A DNA stretch of 64,000 nt from JBFLYH01 sp964630235 (GTDB taxonomy: Bacteria > Oederibacteriota > JAAXVQ01 > JAUVAV01), in NCBI GenBank assembly GCA_964630235.1, contig CAZVUO010000001.1:496001-560000 (forward strand). Reading direction: 5' to 3'. Position numbers and translations under genes: made by a program. How positions within the stretch are numbered: position 1 is the first letter of the stretch; each line of letters begins with the position of its first letter. The notes beneath the pieces are model-generated. The model was not told where the DNA came from and searched no databases. It worked only from the letters and a program-made list of their open reading frames with translations. Of this stretch, positions 49,280-57,021 are shown piece after piece.

Positions 49280-50410
49280 GTGAAGCTGACCTTGCCGTTC
49301 GCGTTCTTTTTCGCCTTTTCCCTCGCCCTCTACGGCGGCGCCCACTGGTGGCTCTGGGCCAGGACCCGCGCCTGCCTTCCGGCCGGCTGGGGCCAGTGGC
49401 TGCTGGCCGCCGGGTTCGGCGTCCTGGCGCTCGCGCCCCTCGCGGCCGCGCTCCTGGAGCACTGGCGCCTGGACCGCATCGGCCAACCCCTGGCCTGGAT
49501 CGGATGGGCCTGGATGGGACTGCTGCTGTTCTGGTTCTCGGCCTGGGGCGTGCTGGCCCTGGCGCGTTTCGCCGCGCGGCTGGCGGGACAGCCCTGGCCC
49601 TGGTCCGCGTCCGCGACCTGGGCCGTGGCGTTCGCGGCCGCCTTGCTCCTGTCCGCCTACACCGTCTATGAGGCCCGGCAGCTCCGCGTCCAGCGGCTTG
49701 AGATCCGCACGCCGAAAATTCCAGCCAGCGCGGGCACGATCCGGATCGCGCAGATCTCCGACGTGCACGTGGGGCTCCTGGTCCGCCACCGCCGGCTGGG
49801 CCAGATCGTCCGGACCCTGGAGCGGATCCAGCCCGACATCCTGCTCTCCACCGGCGACCTGCTGGACGCCCAGGTGGACGGCTGCGAGGGCGTGTGCGGA
49901 GACTTCCAGACCTTTACCCCGCGTTTGGGGAAATTCGCCATCACGGGCAACCACGAATTCTACCCCGGGCTGGAGCAGACCCTGGCCTTCACCCGCGAAG
50001 CGGGGTTCGAGATCCTGCGCGGCGAGACCCGCACGATCGCAGGGGTCCTGAACCTGGTCGGCATGGACGACAAGACCGGCGACTATTTCGGCAATCGCGT
50101 GCAGAAGGACGAGCCCGAACTGCTCGCGCAAGTCCCGGCCGGGACCTTCACCCTCCTGCTCAAGCACCAGCCCAAGGTGCACCCGGAGGCCCTGGGCCGC
50201 TTTGACCTCATGCTCTCGGGCCACACGCACGGTGGCCAGATCTTTCCTTTCCACCTGTTCACCAAGCTGGCGTTTCCCCTGCACGCGGGCTATTACCCGC
50301 TGGCCAAAGGCTCGGCGGTGTACGTCAGCCGCGGCACTGGCAGCTGGGGCCCGCCCATGCGCTTCCTCGCGCCCGCGGAGATCACCCTCATCGAGCTCGT
50401 GCCCGAATGA
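49280..50410 (+). CDS. Membrane-anchored metallophosphoesterase (YkuE/YaeI-like)
   Basis: Protein of about 376 residues with four N-terminal hydrophobic segments (to about residue 135), then a calcineurin-like phosphoesterase domain: 'RIAQISDVHVGLL', 'ILLSTGDLLDA', 'FAITGNHEFY', 'LLLKHQPKVH' and 'LMLSGHTHGGQIFPFH'. The domain probably faces the periplasm, as in lipid-active relatives (UDP-diacylglucosamine hydrolase-like or YkuE). The GTG at 49280, 11 bases after CGGAGG, is preferred; a TTG at 49256 overlapping the previous stop is the alternative. The substrate is unknown. Confidence 0.87.
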   Translation: MKLTLPFAFFFAFSLALYGGAHWWLWARTRACLPAGWGQWLLAAGFGVLALAPLAAALLEHWRLDRIGQPLAWIGWAWMGLLLFWFSAWGVLALARFAARLAGQPWPWSASATWAVAFAAALLLSAYTVYEARQLRVQRLEIRTPKIPASAGTIRIAQISDVHVGLLVRHRRLGQIVRTLERIQPDILLSTGDLLDAQVDGCEGVCGDFQTFTPRLGKFAITGNHEFYPGLEQTLAFTREAGFEILRGETRTIAGVLNLVGMDDKTGDYFGNRVQKDEPELLAQVPAGTFTLLLKHQPKVHPEALGRFDLMLSGHTHGGQIFPFHLFTKLAFPLHAGYYPLAKGSAVYVSRGTGSWGPPMRFLAPAEITLIELVPE

Positions 50411-50453
50411 AGGCCTGGGACGCGGGGTCCCGTAGAAGCGGGGAGTTGGACCC

Positions 50454-51911
50454 ATGCAGGTTTTGTTGATCAATCCGAACCGCTGCCGCCCGCATGTGCC
50501 GCCGATCGGATTAGAGTATGTGTGCAACTCCCTGGAGCGGACCGGTATTTCCTTTGAGGTCGCCGATCTGAATTTTATCTCGGAAGCGGCCTTGGTCCGG
50601 AAATGCGAGCGGACCCCGTTCGGGATGATCGGTATCACCATCCGCAACATCGACAACACCTCACTGATCGACAATCAGTATTTCCTTCCTCCGATAAAAA
50701 AAATGATCCGCCGGCTCAAACGGATCCGGCCTTGCCCGGTGGTGGTGGGCGGATCCGGGTATTCCCAGGGGCCGAAAGAGGTCCTGGAATACCTCGGCGC
50801 CGACTTTGGCGTCGTAGGGTTCGGAGAACAAGCGCTGCCGCAGCTCATTGCCGCGCTGGAACGCGGCGGCGGCCTGGGCGAGGTCGAAAACCTGGTGTGG
50901 AAGGATAACGGTACGATCCGCCTCAATCCGCTCTCCACCAGGGGGTTTGCGGCGGTGCCGCCCCGGAAACGATCCTTCGTCCGCAACGCGGAGTATTACC
51001 GGGTCTACCGGATGGCGAACATCGAAACCCGGCGCGGATGCACGATGGCCTGCGGGTTTTGCTGTGAGCCGAACTTCGTGGGCAACGAGATCGTGGCGCG
51101 CGGCATCGATAACGTCCTCGCGGAAATGAAAGACCTGGCGGACCAGGGCCTGACGAACCTGAGCTTCGTGGACAGCGAGTTCAACCTGGGAGACCGGCAC
51201 TATCTGTGGGAATTGTGCCGAAGGATCAGCGCCGAAAAACTGAACCTCACCTGGACCACTTCCTTCTATCCAGAACGCGGTTTTCCCTTGGAGCTGTTTC
51301 ACAGCATGTACGCCGCCGGGTGCCGGGAACTGGCTTTGTCCGTGGATTCAGGAGCGGAGGGTTTGCTCCGGAGCATGGGAAAAAAGCACACTGCCGAGGA
51401 TGTTATCGTTAATTCGGAGAACATTAAAAAGGCGGGCATCAGCCTGATGCATTATTATCTGGTGGGGTGGCCGGGAGAGTCGTTCGCGACCATCGACGAG
51501 ACCGTAAACCTGATCGCCAAAACTCAGCCGGACATGAGCGTGTTCTTTGTCGGGATCCGGATCGCTCCGCAAACCCCGCTGGCCCGGCTGGCCGCAGCGG
51601 AAGGCGTCATTACCGCGGAGGCCGACTTGTGCCGACCGACCTTCTACAACGCCCGCCACGTGTTACAGGTGTTCTATCCCTATCTGCGAAAGCGGTTGCG
51701 CAAAACGCCCAACTGCGTGCTGCCATCCCGCTGGTGGGACCTCAAGCATCAGATGATCCACCGGGTGGTTCAGCGGGGATACGACGGCACGATAGCCAAG
51801 GTCGACCAGCATTTCAGGAGCCTTCCCGTCCTGGAGCGGCTGGCGATCCTGTTCGCCGCCCTGGCGGACACTTTATTTCCCGGCAGGTCTTTGTTCAGGC
51901 AAGACCGGTGA
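50454..51911 (+). CDS. B12-binding-type radical SAM protein, function unknown
   Basis: Protein of 485 residues. Residues 1-150 look like the cobalamin-binding-type Rossmann domain ('VLLINPNRCRPHVPPIGLEY', 'VVVGGSGYSQGPKEVLEYLG'), without an obvious DxHxxG base-off motif. The radical SAM core follows with C196xxxC200xxC203 in 'RRGCTMACGFCCEP', then 'NLSFVDSEFNLGD' and 'GCRELALSVDSGAEGLL'. The C-terminal about 120 residues are helical. Class-B-like methylase or other radical chemistry is possible. No partner genes identify the substrate. ATG 50454 has 'gggga' upstream. Confidence 0.85.
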   Translation: MQVLLINPNRCRPHVPPIGLEYVCNSLERTGISFEVADLNFISEAALVRKCERTPFGMIGITIRNIDNTSLIDNQYFLPPIKKMIRRLKRIRPCPVVVGGSGYSQGPKEVLEYLGADFGVVGFGEQALPQLIAALERGGGLGEVENLVWKDNGTIRLNPLSTRGFAAVPPRKRSFVRNAEYYRVYRMANIETRRGCTMACGFCCEPNFVGNEIVARGIDNVLAEMKDLADQGLTNLSFVDSEFNLGDRHYLWELCRRISAEKLNLTWTTSFYPERGFPLELFHSMYAAGCRELALSVDSGAEGLLRSMGKKHTAEDVIVNSENIKKAGISLMHYYLVGWPGESFATIDETVNLIAKTQPDMSVFFVGIRIAPQTPLARLAAAEGVITAEADLCRPTFYNARHVLQVFYPYLRKRLRKTPNCVLPSRWWDLKHQMIHRVVQRGYDGTIAKVDQHFRSLPVLERLAILFAALADTLFPGRSLFRQDR

Positions 51912-51996
51912 ACCGTGCTCCCCGGCAATTGGCGGTGCGCGGGCTCCGGATGCCAGCCCAGGAGGCCCTGCCACGGGACACAGGCCGAGATACGTT

Positions 51997-52025
51997 TTGG
52001 CGAACCCTCTAAAATATGCTATTAT
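51997..52025 (+). promoter_or_regulatory. Promoter of the nfeD-slipin genes
   Basis: TTGGCG (51997-52002) and TATTAT (52020-52025) with a 17-base spacer. Transcription from about 52031 gives a leader of about 148 bases with a stem TACCCTGC/GCAGGGTA (52098-52105/52114-52121). Confidence 0.6.
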
Positions 52026-52178
52026 ACCCCTCTACCAAAGGCTGCATGGCTTGCTGCTAGGCTGAAGGGAGCATGGTTTCGGGGTATGATATCCGGATAC
52101 CCTGCAGCACACCGCAGGGTAAGCCATCCACTCCTGCAACGCCTAAGGCAGAAATGCGCCTCGCCGGGGGCCATCATC

Positions 52179-53453
52179 ATGTTGAAGCCGTGGGTTCGGT
52201 TCATTGCGGCCGCGGGAATGCTGGGCGGCCTGTGCGGCGGGGTCCAGGCCTCTCCGGCCGGGCCGGTGATGCGCCTCGACGTGGAAGGGATTATTGACCC
52301 GATTTTGGCACGTTACGTGGAACGGGGACTAGTTCGCGCCCAAAAAGCGGACGCCGCGCTGGTGCTGATCGTGCTCGACACGCCGGGTGGGCTGGATCCT
52401 TCGATGCGGCGCATCGCCAAGAGCCTGCTCAACGCGCCCATGCCGACCGTGGTGTTCGTGCATCCGGCCGGCGCCCGCGCGGCTTCGGCCGGTGCGTTCA
52501 TCGGGATGAGCGCCACCTACCTGGCCTTGACGCCGGGCACGAACATCGGCGCCGCGCATCCGGTGGACTTGCAGGGCAAAAAAGCCTCGGCCAAGATCGC
52601 CAACGACGCGGCCGCCTACCTGGTGGGCCTGGCGCGCCAGCGGGGCCGCAGCGAGGACGCGGCCGGCCGCATGGTGCACCAGAGCCTGTCCCTGCCCGCC
52701 GAGGAAGCGCTGGCGCAGGGGGTGGCGGATTTCACGGCGCCGCGCGTGGAGGACCTGCTGTGGCAGCTCGGGGAAAAAGTCCCGGCGCTGGGCCTGGTTC
52801 CCGGCCAGACGGTTCAGAACATCGAGATGCGTCCGACCGAGGAACTGCTGCATGCGCTCTCCAATCCAAACCTGACCTATGTGCTTTTTCTCCTGGGCGT
52901 GTACGGCCTGCTGTATGAACTGGCCAGCCCGGGCGCGATCCTACCCGGGGTGGCGGGCGCCATCTGCCTGCTCCTGGCGCTCATGGGGTTCGAAGGCCTG
53001 CCCCTGTCGCTGACCGGGCTGCTGCTCCTGGCGCTGGGCGCGGTGCTGCTGGTGCTGGAAGCCTTTGTCGTGAGCCACGGCATTTTGGCCAGCGGCGGGG
53101 CCGTGGCCCTGCTCCTGGGTTCGTTCATGCTGTTCCCCTCGGACCTGCCCGCGTTCCGGCTTGCCACCTCGGTGCTGGCCACCATGAGCGCGCTCACCGT
53201 GGCCTATGTCATGCTGTTCGCGGTGGTGGCGCTGCGCCTGCGGCGGCGCCCGGCCATTTCGGGCATGGAGAGCCTGGTGGGCAGCCAGGGCGTGGTCACG
53301 GCCAAGACCGCGGCCGGCGCGATCGTGCACGTGGCCGGCGATGACTGGCTGGTTACGCGGGACTCGGGCGAGCTCGCGTTGGACCAAAAGGTGGTGGTCG
53401 AGGCCGCGATCGGGCTGCGGCTTAAAGTCAGAGCAAGCGACAGAGAGCAATAG
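52179..53453 (+). CDS. NfeD-family membrane serine protease (ClpP-class)
   Basis: Protein of 424 residues: signal peptide (to about 'VQA'), a ClpP-class protease domain (about 30-230) with the nucleophile Ser in 'ARAASAGAFIGM' and a Lys candidate in 'QGKKASAKIAND', then four to five membrane helices (about 245-365) and a C-terminal OB-fold NfeD domain ('MESLVGSQGVVTA'). Long NfeD proteins pair with slipins in membrane quality control. The slipin gene lies downstream. ATG 52179 follows 'gggggcc', a weak ribosome site. Confidence 0.93.
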   Translation: MLKPWVRFIAAAGMLGGLCGGVQASPAGPVMRLDVEGIIDPILARYVERGLVRAQKADAALVLIVLDTPGGLDPSMRRIAKSLLNAPMPTVVFVHPAGARAASAGAFIGMSATYLALTPGTNIGAAHPVDLQGKKASAKIANDAAAYLVGLARQRGRSEDAAGRMVHQSLSLPAEEALAQGVADFTAPRVEDLLWQLGEKVPALGLVPGQTVQNIEMRPTEELLHALSNPNLTYVLFLLGVYGLLYELASPGAILPGVAGAICLLLALMGFEGLPLSLTGLLLLALGAVLLVLEAFVVSHGILASGGAVALLLGSFMLFPSDLPAFRLATSVLATMSALTVAYVMLFAVVALRLRRRPAISGMESLVGSQGVVTAKTAAGAIVHVAGDDWLVTRDSGELALDQKVVVEAAIGLRLKVRASDREQ

Positions 53454-53680
53454 CGCAACACGAAAGTTCAAGGCTCGTAAAAAAGAACGCCGGACGCACA
53501 GTTGGCGATTTTATCTTCGTCCCGGCGAGGCTCCCCGAGCCCGCCGAGGGGAGGCGTGGCCATCTCGGCTCAACAGGCATAAACGTGATCGCGTCGCTCC
53601 CTTTGATCGCTCGCCATGACACGCGAGAGGGGTGTTCATCAAGCGGTGTATGGTTAAAACTTCAAGCAGGAGGATTCGCC

Positions 53681-54544
53681 ATGGGTGTCTACGTAACCTT
53701 GATCGCGGTGGCCGTGCTGCTGGTGATGATGGCCGTGAAGATCGTACCCGAGTACCAGCGCCTGGTGCTCTTTCGTCTTGGCGCCTGCAAGGGACAGCTC
53801 GGCCCCGGGCTGGTGGTCATTATCCCGTTCATTGACAAGGTCGTGAACGTGGACCTGCGCGAAATTTTTCTGGAGATTCCCTCGCAGACCTGCATCACCA
53901 AGGACAACGCGCCGATCGCGATCGACTTCCTGATCTATCTTAAAGTGACGAATCCCGTACACTCGGTAGTGGAAGTGCGCAACTTTTCCGGCGCCGCGCA
54001 GGGCATTGCCATGACCACCTTGCGCGCGGTGGTGGGCGATATTCCCCTGGACGACGTGCTGGCCAAGCGCGAGGACATCAACCGCGTGCTGCGGGCCAAG
54101 CTGGACGAGGTCACGGAGCGCTGGGGCGTCAAGGTCACGACCGTGGAAATTCGCGAGATCCAGCCGCCGGCCGACGTGCAGGAGGCCATGAACAAGCAGA
54201 TGGCCGCCGAGCGGACGCGGCGCGCGCTGGTGCTGGAGGCCGACGGCAAGAAACAGTTCGCCATCACCGTGGCCGAGGGCGACCGGCAGTCGCGGATCCT
54301 GCAGGCCGAAGGCGAACGCCAATCCCAGATCCTGCGCGCCGAGGGATATGCCCAGGCCCTGGAGAAAATTTTCGCGGCCGCGAACCGCATTGACGACAAG
54401 ACCATCAGCCTGCAGTACCTGGAAGCCCTGAAGGCCATCGGCGAGAGCCCGGCGACCAAGTACATTTTTCCCATGGACTTCATGAACTTTCTCAAGCCGC
54501 TGGCCGAACGCATCACCGCGGCCGCCGCGCCCGTTAAAAAATAA
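53681..54544 (+). CDS. Slipin/stomatin-like SPFH-domain protein
   Basis: Membrane-anchored protein of 287 residues. An N-terminal helix ('VYVTLIAVAVLLVMMAVKI') precedes 'IVPEYQRLVLFRLG', the canonical slipin start, and an SPFH domain. A coiled coil ('MNKQMAAERTRRALVLEADG', 'QAEGERQSQILRAEGYAQ') ends with 'SPATKYIFPMDFM'. It forms oligomeric membrane scaffolds and is the usual partner and substrate of the NfeD protease encoded upstream. AGGAGGATTC precedes ATG 53681. The next gene starts 2 bases after its stop. Confidence 0.95.
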   Translation: MGVYVTLIAVAVLLVMMAVKIVPEYQRLVLFRLGACKGQLGPGLVVIIPFIDKVVNVDLREIFLEIPSQTCITKDNAPIAIDFLIYLKVTNPVHSVVEVRNFSGAAQGIAMTTLRAVVGDIPLDDVLAKREDINRVLRAKLDEVTERWGVKVTTVEIREIQPPADVQEAMNKQMAAERTRRALVLEADGKKQFAITVAEGDRQSRILQAEGERQSQILRAEGYAQALEKIFAAANRIDDKTISLQYLEALKAIGESPATKYIFPMDFMNFLKPLAERITAAAAPVKK

Positions 54545-54546
54545 CC

Positions 54547-54831
54547 ATGGCCACGCCGATCCCGGAAAACCTGGAGCAGGAGATCAAGGACCTGGTGGTT
54601 GAGGTGCTGGAAGTGAACCCCGAGCAGGTGCGGCTCGACGGTTCTCTGGATCAGATCATGCAGATTGATTCGGTGGCTTTGCTGGAGGTGCTGGTCACCC
54701 TGGAGCGCCGCTACGGCGTGGGCCTGACCGAGGAGGACCTTAAGCAGGTAACCCAGCTCGGCGATGTGGTCGGGCTGATCCGGAAAAAGATGGAAGCAAA
54801 GGCCCAGAACCCCGAACCGCCGCAAAACTAG
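54547..54831 (+). CDS. Acyl carrier protein
   Basis: Acidic four-helix carrier of 94 residues. The phosphopantetheine serine lies in 'MQIDSVALLEVLVTLE', with Ile before Asp-Ser in place of the usual Leu, and 'RRYGVGLTEEDLKQV' follows, typical of ACPs. It is not the housekeeping 'DSLDTVEL' type, so it is probably dedicated to a special pathway. The lipid-assembly genes start about 500 bases downstream beyond two repeat elements. Its stop codon directly precedes the left end of a MITE-like element. Confidence 0.9.
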   Translation: MATPIPENLEQEIKDLVVEVLEVNPEQVRLDGSLDQIMQIDSVALLEVLVTLERRYGVGLTEEDLKQVTQLGDVVGLIRKKMEAKAQNPEPPQN

Positions 54832-54981
54832 CTAGCAGGGTGATGAAAAAGTCTTTTAAGCCGTCTTTGCGAGGAGCAGCAGCGACGAAGCAATCTCGGT
54901 TTATAAGGATAAAATCAGGTTGCCGCGCTCCCTACGGTCGCTCGCAATGACCCTCAAAAGGGTTTTTCATCACCCAGCTAG
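54832..54981. mobile_element. MITE-like element, second copy of the CTA family
   Basis: This 150-bp element has ends CTAGCAGGGTGATGAAAAA (54832-54850) and, on the minus strand, CTAGCTGGGTGATGAAAAA (54981-54963). The interior is unlike that of the 21618 copy and holds a 'TTTGCGAGGAGC..GACGAAGC' segment and its inverted partner 'GTCGCTCGCAATGACC', a motif common in dispersed bacterial palindromes. No open frame is present. It separates the ACP gene from the rest of the lipid cluster. Confidence 0.7.
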
Positions 54982-55196
54982 TCCGCCGGAGCGCGGAGGA
55001 GGCGACCGGAGGTCGTCCCATAGCGAACCGGTGGGGGCGACCGGAGGAAGTCCCAACCCCTCCGCAGGGGGGTGAATGCGGAATCGTTGCTTCGGGGATG
55101 TCGCCAAGAGGGGGTAACGTGGGGTGTAGTTGGTACCCCGGGCTTTGCCCGGGAGGCTCCATATCTATAAGACTGTGTTACAACGTTATAATTGCC
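54982..55196. other. Non-coding stretch of hairpins and short repeats
   Basis: No gene seen. It contains the direct repeat GCGACCGGAGG at 55002-55012 and 55037-55047 and a perfect 7-bp hairpin CCCGGGC-TTT-GCCCGGG (55137-55153). With the flanking elements it makes a 500-base patchwork of repeats. Confidence 0.6.
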
Positions 55197-55274
55197 GTCA
55201 TTCCGGCGAAAGCCGGAATCCAGAGGTGTTGAATTAAAAGCTCTTTCTGGACCCCGGCTTCCGCCGGGGTGACG
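55197..55274. repeat. Dispersed palindromic repeat, second copy
   Basis: A left end starting GTCATTCCGGCGAAAGCCGG (55197) and continuing to ATCCAG is mirrored by CTGG..CCGCCGGGGTGAC ending at 55274. It is a shorter relative of the copy at 28133-28234, with a different AT-rich centre. Confidence 0.72.
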
Positions 55275-55337
55275 AACGCCACCCAAAATCCCCGTTGCGA
55301 CTCAGTCTTAATCCTGCGGGGGAAGGAAGAGGCGCAG

Positions 55338-57011
55338 ATGCCAACGTACCTGTCCGTAAGCTTGTTGCTGATTCAAGCGGTTATCGCTTTTCTGGCTTAC
55401 CCCAACCCGCTGTTCTACAAACCCAATCTGATTTCGGCTTTGCTCCTGCCGCTGATGGGGGTTCCTTTTTTCATCGTGTTTCTTGCGTACCGGGGGCGGG
55501 AGGTCTTTTTGTGGACGGGGATCTCCGTGGCGGCCATGATCCTGCTGCCCACCATCCATCTGACGCAGATGAACTTTTTCCCGGTCGTGGGCGTGCTGGT
55601 CTGGCTGCTGGTGCTGGGGGTGTCGTTTTTGCTGGGCGGCGCATGCGGTTACCTGGGGTCTTTTATCTATCAGCGCCTGCCCTGGTCGTTTACGCTGGCC
55701 GCCCCGGCGATTTATTGCAGTCAGGAGTTTGCGCGCGTGGTGGCTGCCGAGTATTTTTCGCTGGTGCCTCCCCCCTCCCTGATGCTGGCGTTTCCGTTCG
55801 CCGGCTTGCCGCCGGTGATCCAGATGAGTTCCTATACCGGCTATTACGGCCCCGCCTTCCTGGCTTTTTTTCTCAGCGCCCTGCTGGCCTTGCTCGTTAT
55901 GTCGCTTCTCGGGCGCCTGGCCTGGTTCCAGAGCCGGGTTCCCCTGGCAAAGGACCTGGCCTGCTGGGCTCCCGGACAGCGGGTCCCAACCCTGCTGGTG
56001 ACCGGCATCCTCGCCGCGGGGCTGTTCATCCTGTTCGTGCTCGGCAACCTGGACGCCGCCCGGGTCAGCCGCCTGCAGGATCAGGCTCAACGCACGCTGC
56101 GTCCCGCCCTCCTGCAATCGCAATTCGACCCCTCGCGGGCCATGGACTGGGGCGCGCCCCAGCAAGGATTCGCCCTGCGCACGTACCGCGCGATGAGCCT
56201 GGAGGCCGTGGCCCAAGGCGCCCAGGTTCTGGTGTTCACCGAGAACGCCCTGCCCATGACCCTGCCCGCGGACGAGCGGGCCTGGCAGGACCTGCGCAGT
56301 ATTTTTCAAGAGATCGGCCTGCCGGCGTTCGTGGGCCTGACCACGACGGTCGAGGAAAAAAAGGTCTTCAATATCTGGTACTTGGTCAGCGACCAGGGCC
56401 TGGTGCAGGAGTATTACCTGAAGCGCTACCTGACGCCGTTCGGAGAATACCTGCCCCTGCGCCGCGTGGTGGATCCGGTGGTGGCGGGAGTGAACCAGAC
56501 GCTGCGAACCTCCTACCAGGCTTTGAAGATCACGGCCATCCCCGAAGATTATTACGATCTGCGCAGCGGCCAGGAGGAAAAGGTCTTTGGTGTGGCCGGC
56601 GCCACCGTGGGGCTCAAGGTTTGCACGGAGACCATCATCCCCCGTTTTTTCCGGGAGGCGGTGGCCCTGGGGGCAGAGGTGATTCTCTCGCCGAGGACCG
56701 TCAATTGGTTCAAAACGCCGGTGGACTGGTATTTGAACCTGGAGGCGTGCGCGTTCCGGGCGGTGGAGAGCAGGCGCTGGATCGGTCTGGTCGCCAACAT
56801 GGGCGCGGCCGCCACGGTTGACGCCCTGGGCGTGCTGCGGAGCGAAACGCCCTATGGCCGGCGGGTGGTGGCGGTGCCGACCCTGCCGCTTTTGACCGGC
56901 AAGTCCTTCTACGCCCGCTTTGGTGACTGGTTCGCGGGACTCTGCCTCCTGGCGACGCTGCTGCTGGCGCTGGCCGCCGGCCGCCAAGCCTGGCGCGCGC
57001 GGCGCGCCTAA
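55338..57011 (+). CDS. Apolipoprotein N-acyltransferase-like protein, copy 1
   Basis: Inner-membrane protein of 557 residues with about eight helices followed by a nitrilase-fold domain facing the periplasm. The nitrilase triad is present: Glu in 'VFTENALPMTLP', Lys in 'YLKRYLTPFGEYLPL' and Cys in 'VGLKVCTETIIPRFF'. Lnt transfers an acyl chain to the N-terminus of lipoproteins. ATG 55338 follows GGAAGAGG. A second, clearly related gene starts 10 bases after its stop. One may be the housekeeping Lnt and the other specialised; the placement in a lipid cluster leaves the substrate open. Confidence 0.85.
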   Translation: MPTYLSVSLLLIQAVIAFLAYPNPLFYKPNLISALLLPLMGVPFFIVFLAYRGREVFLWTGISVAAMILLPTIHLTQMNFFPVVGVLVWLLVLGVSFLLGGACGYLGSFIYQRLPWSFTLAAPAIYCSQEFARVVAAEYFSLVPPPSLMLAFPFAGLPPVIQMSSYTGYYGPAFLAFFLSALLALLVMSLLGRLAWFQSRVPLAKDLACWAPGQRVPTLLVTGILAAGLFILFVLGNLDAARVSRLQDQAQRTLRPALLQSQFDPSRAMDWGAPQQGFALRTYRAMSLEAVAQGAQVLVFTENALPMTLPADERAWQDLRSIFQEIGLPAFVGLTTTVEEKKVFNIWYLVSDQGLVQEYYLKRYLTPFGEYLPLRRVVDPVVAGVNQTLRTSYQALKITAIPEDYYDLRSGQEEKVFGVAGATVGLKVCTETIIPRFFREAVALGAEVILSPRTVNWFKTPVDWYLNLEACAFRAVESRRWIGLVANMGAAATVDALGVLRSETPYGRRVVAVPTLPLLTGKSFYARFGDWFAGLCLLATLLLALAAGRQAWRARRA

Positions 57012-57021
57012 GTCCCGGGGG

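Noticed and set aside
54832..55337. Missing gene between ACP and the first Lnt-like gene
   Set aside because: The 506 bases are fully accounted for by a MITE-like element, hairpins and a palindromic repeat, with no supported frame.
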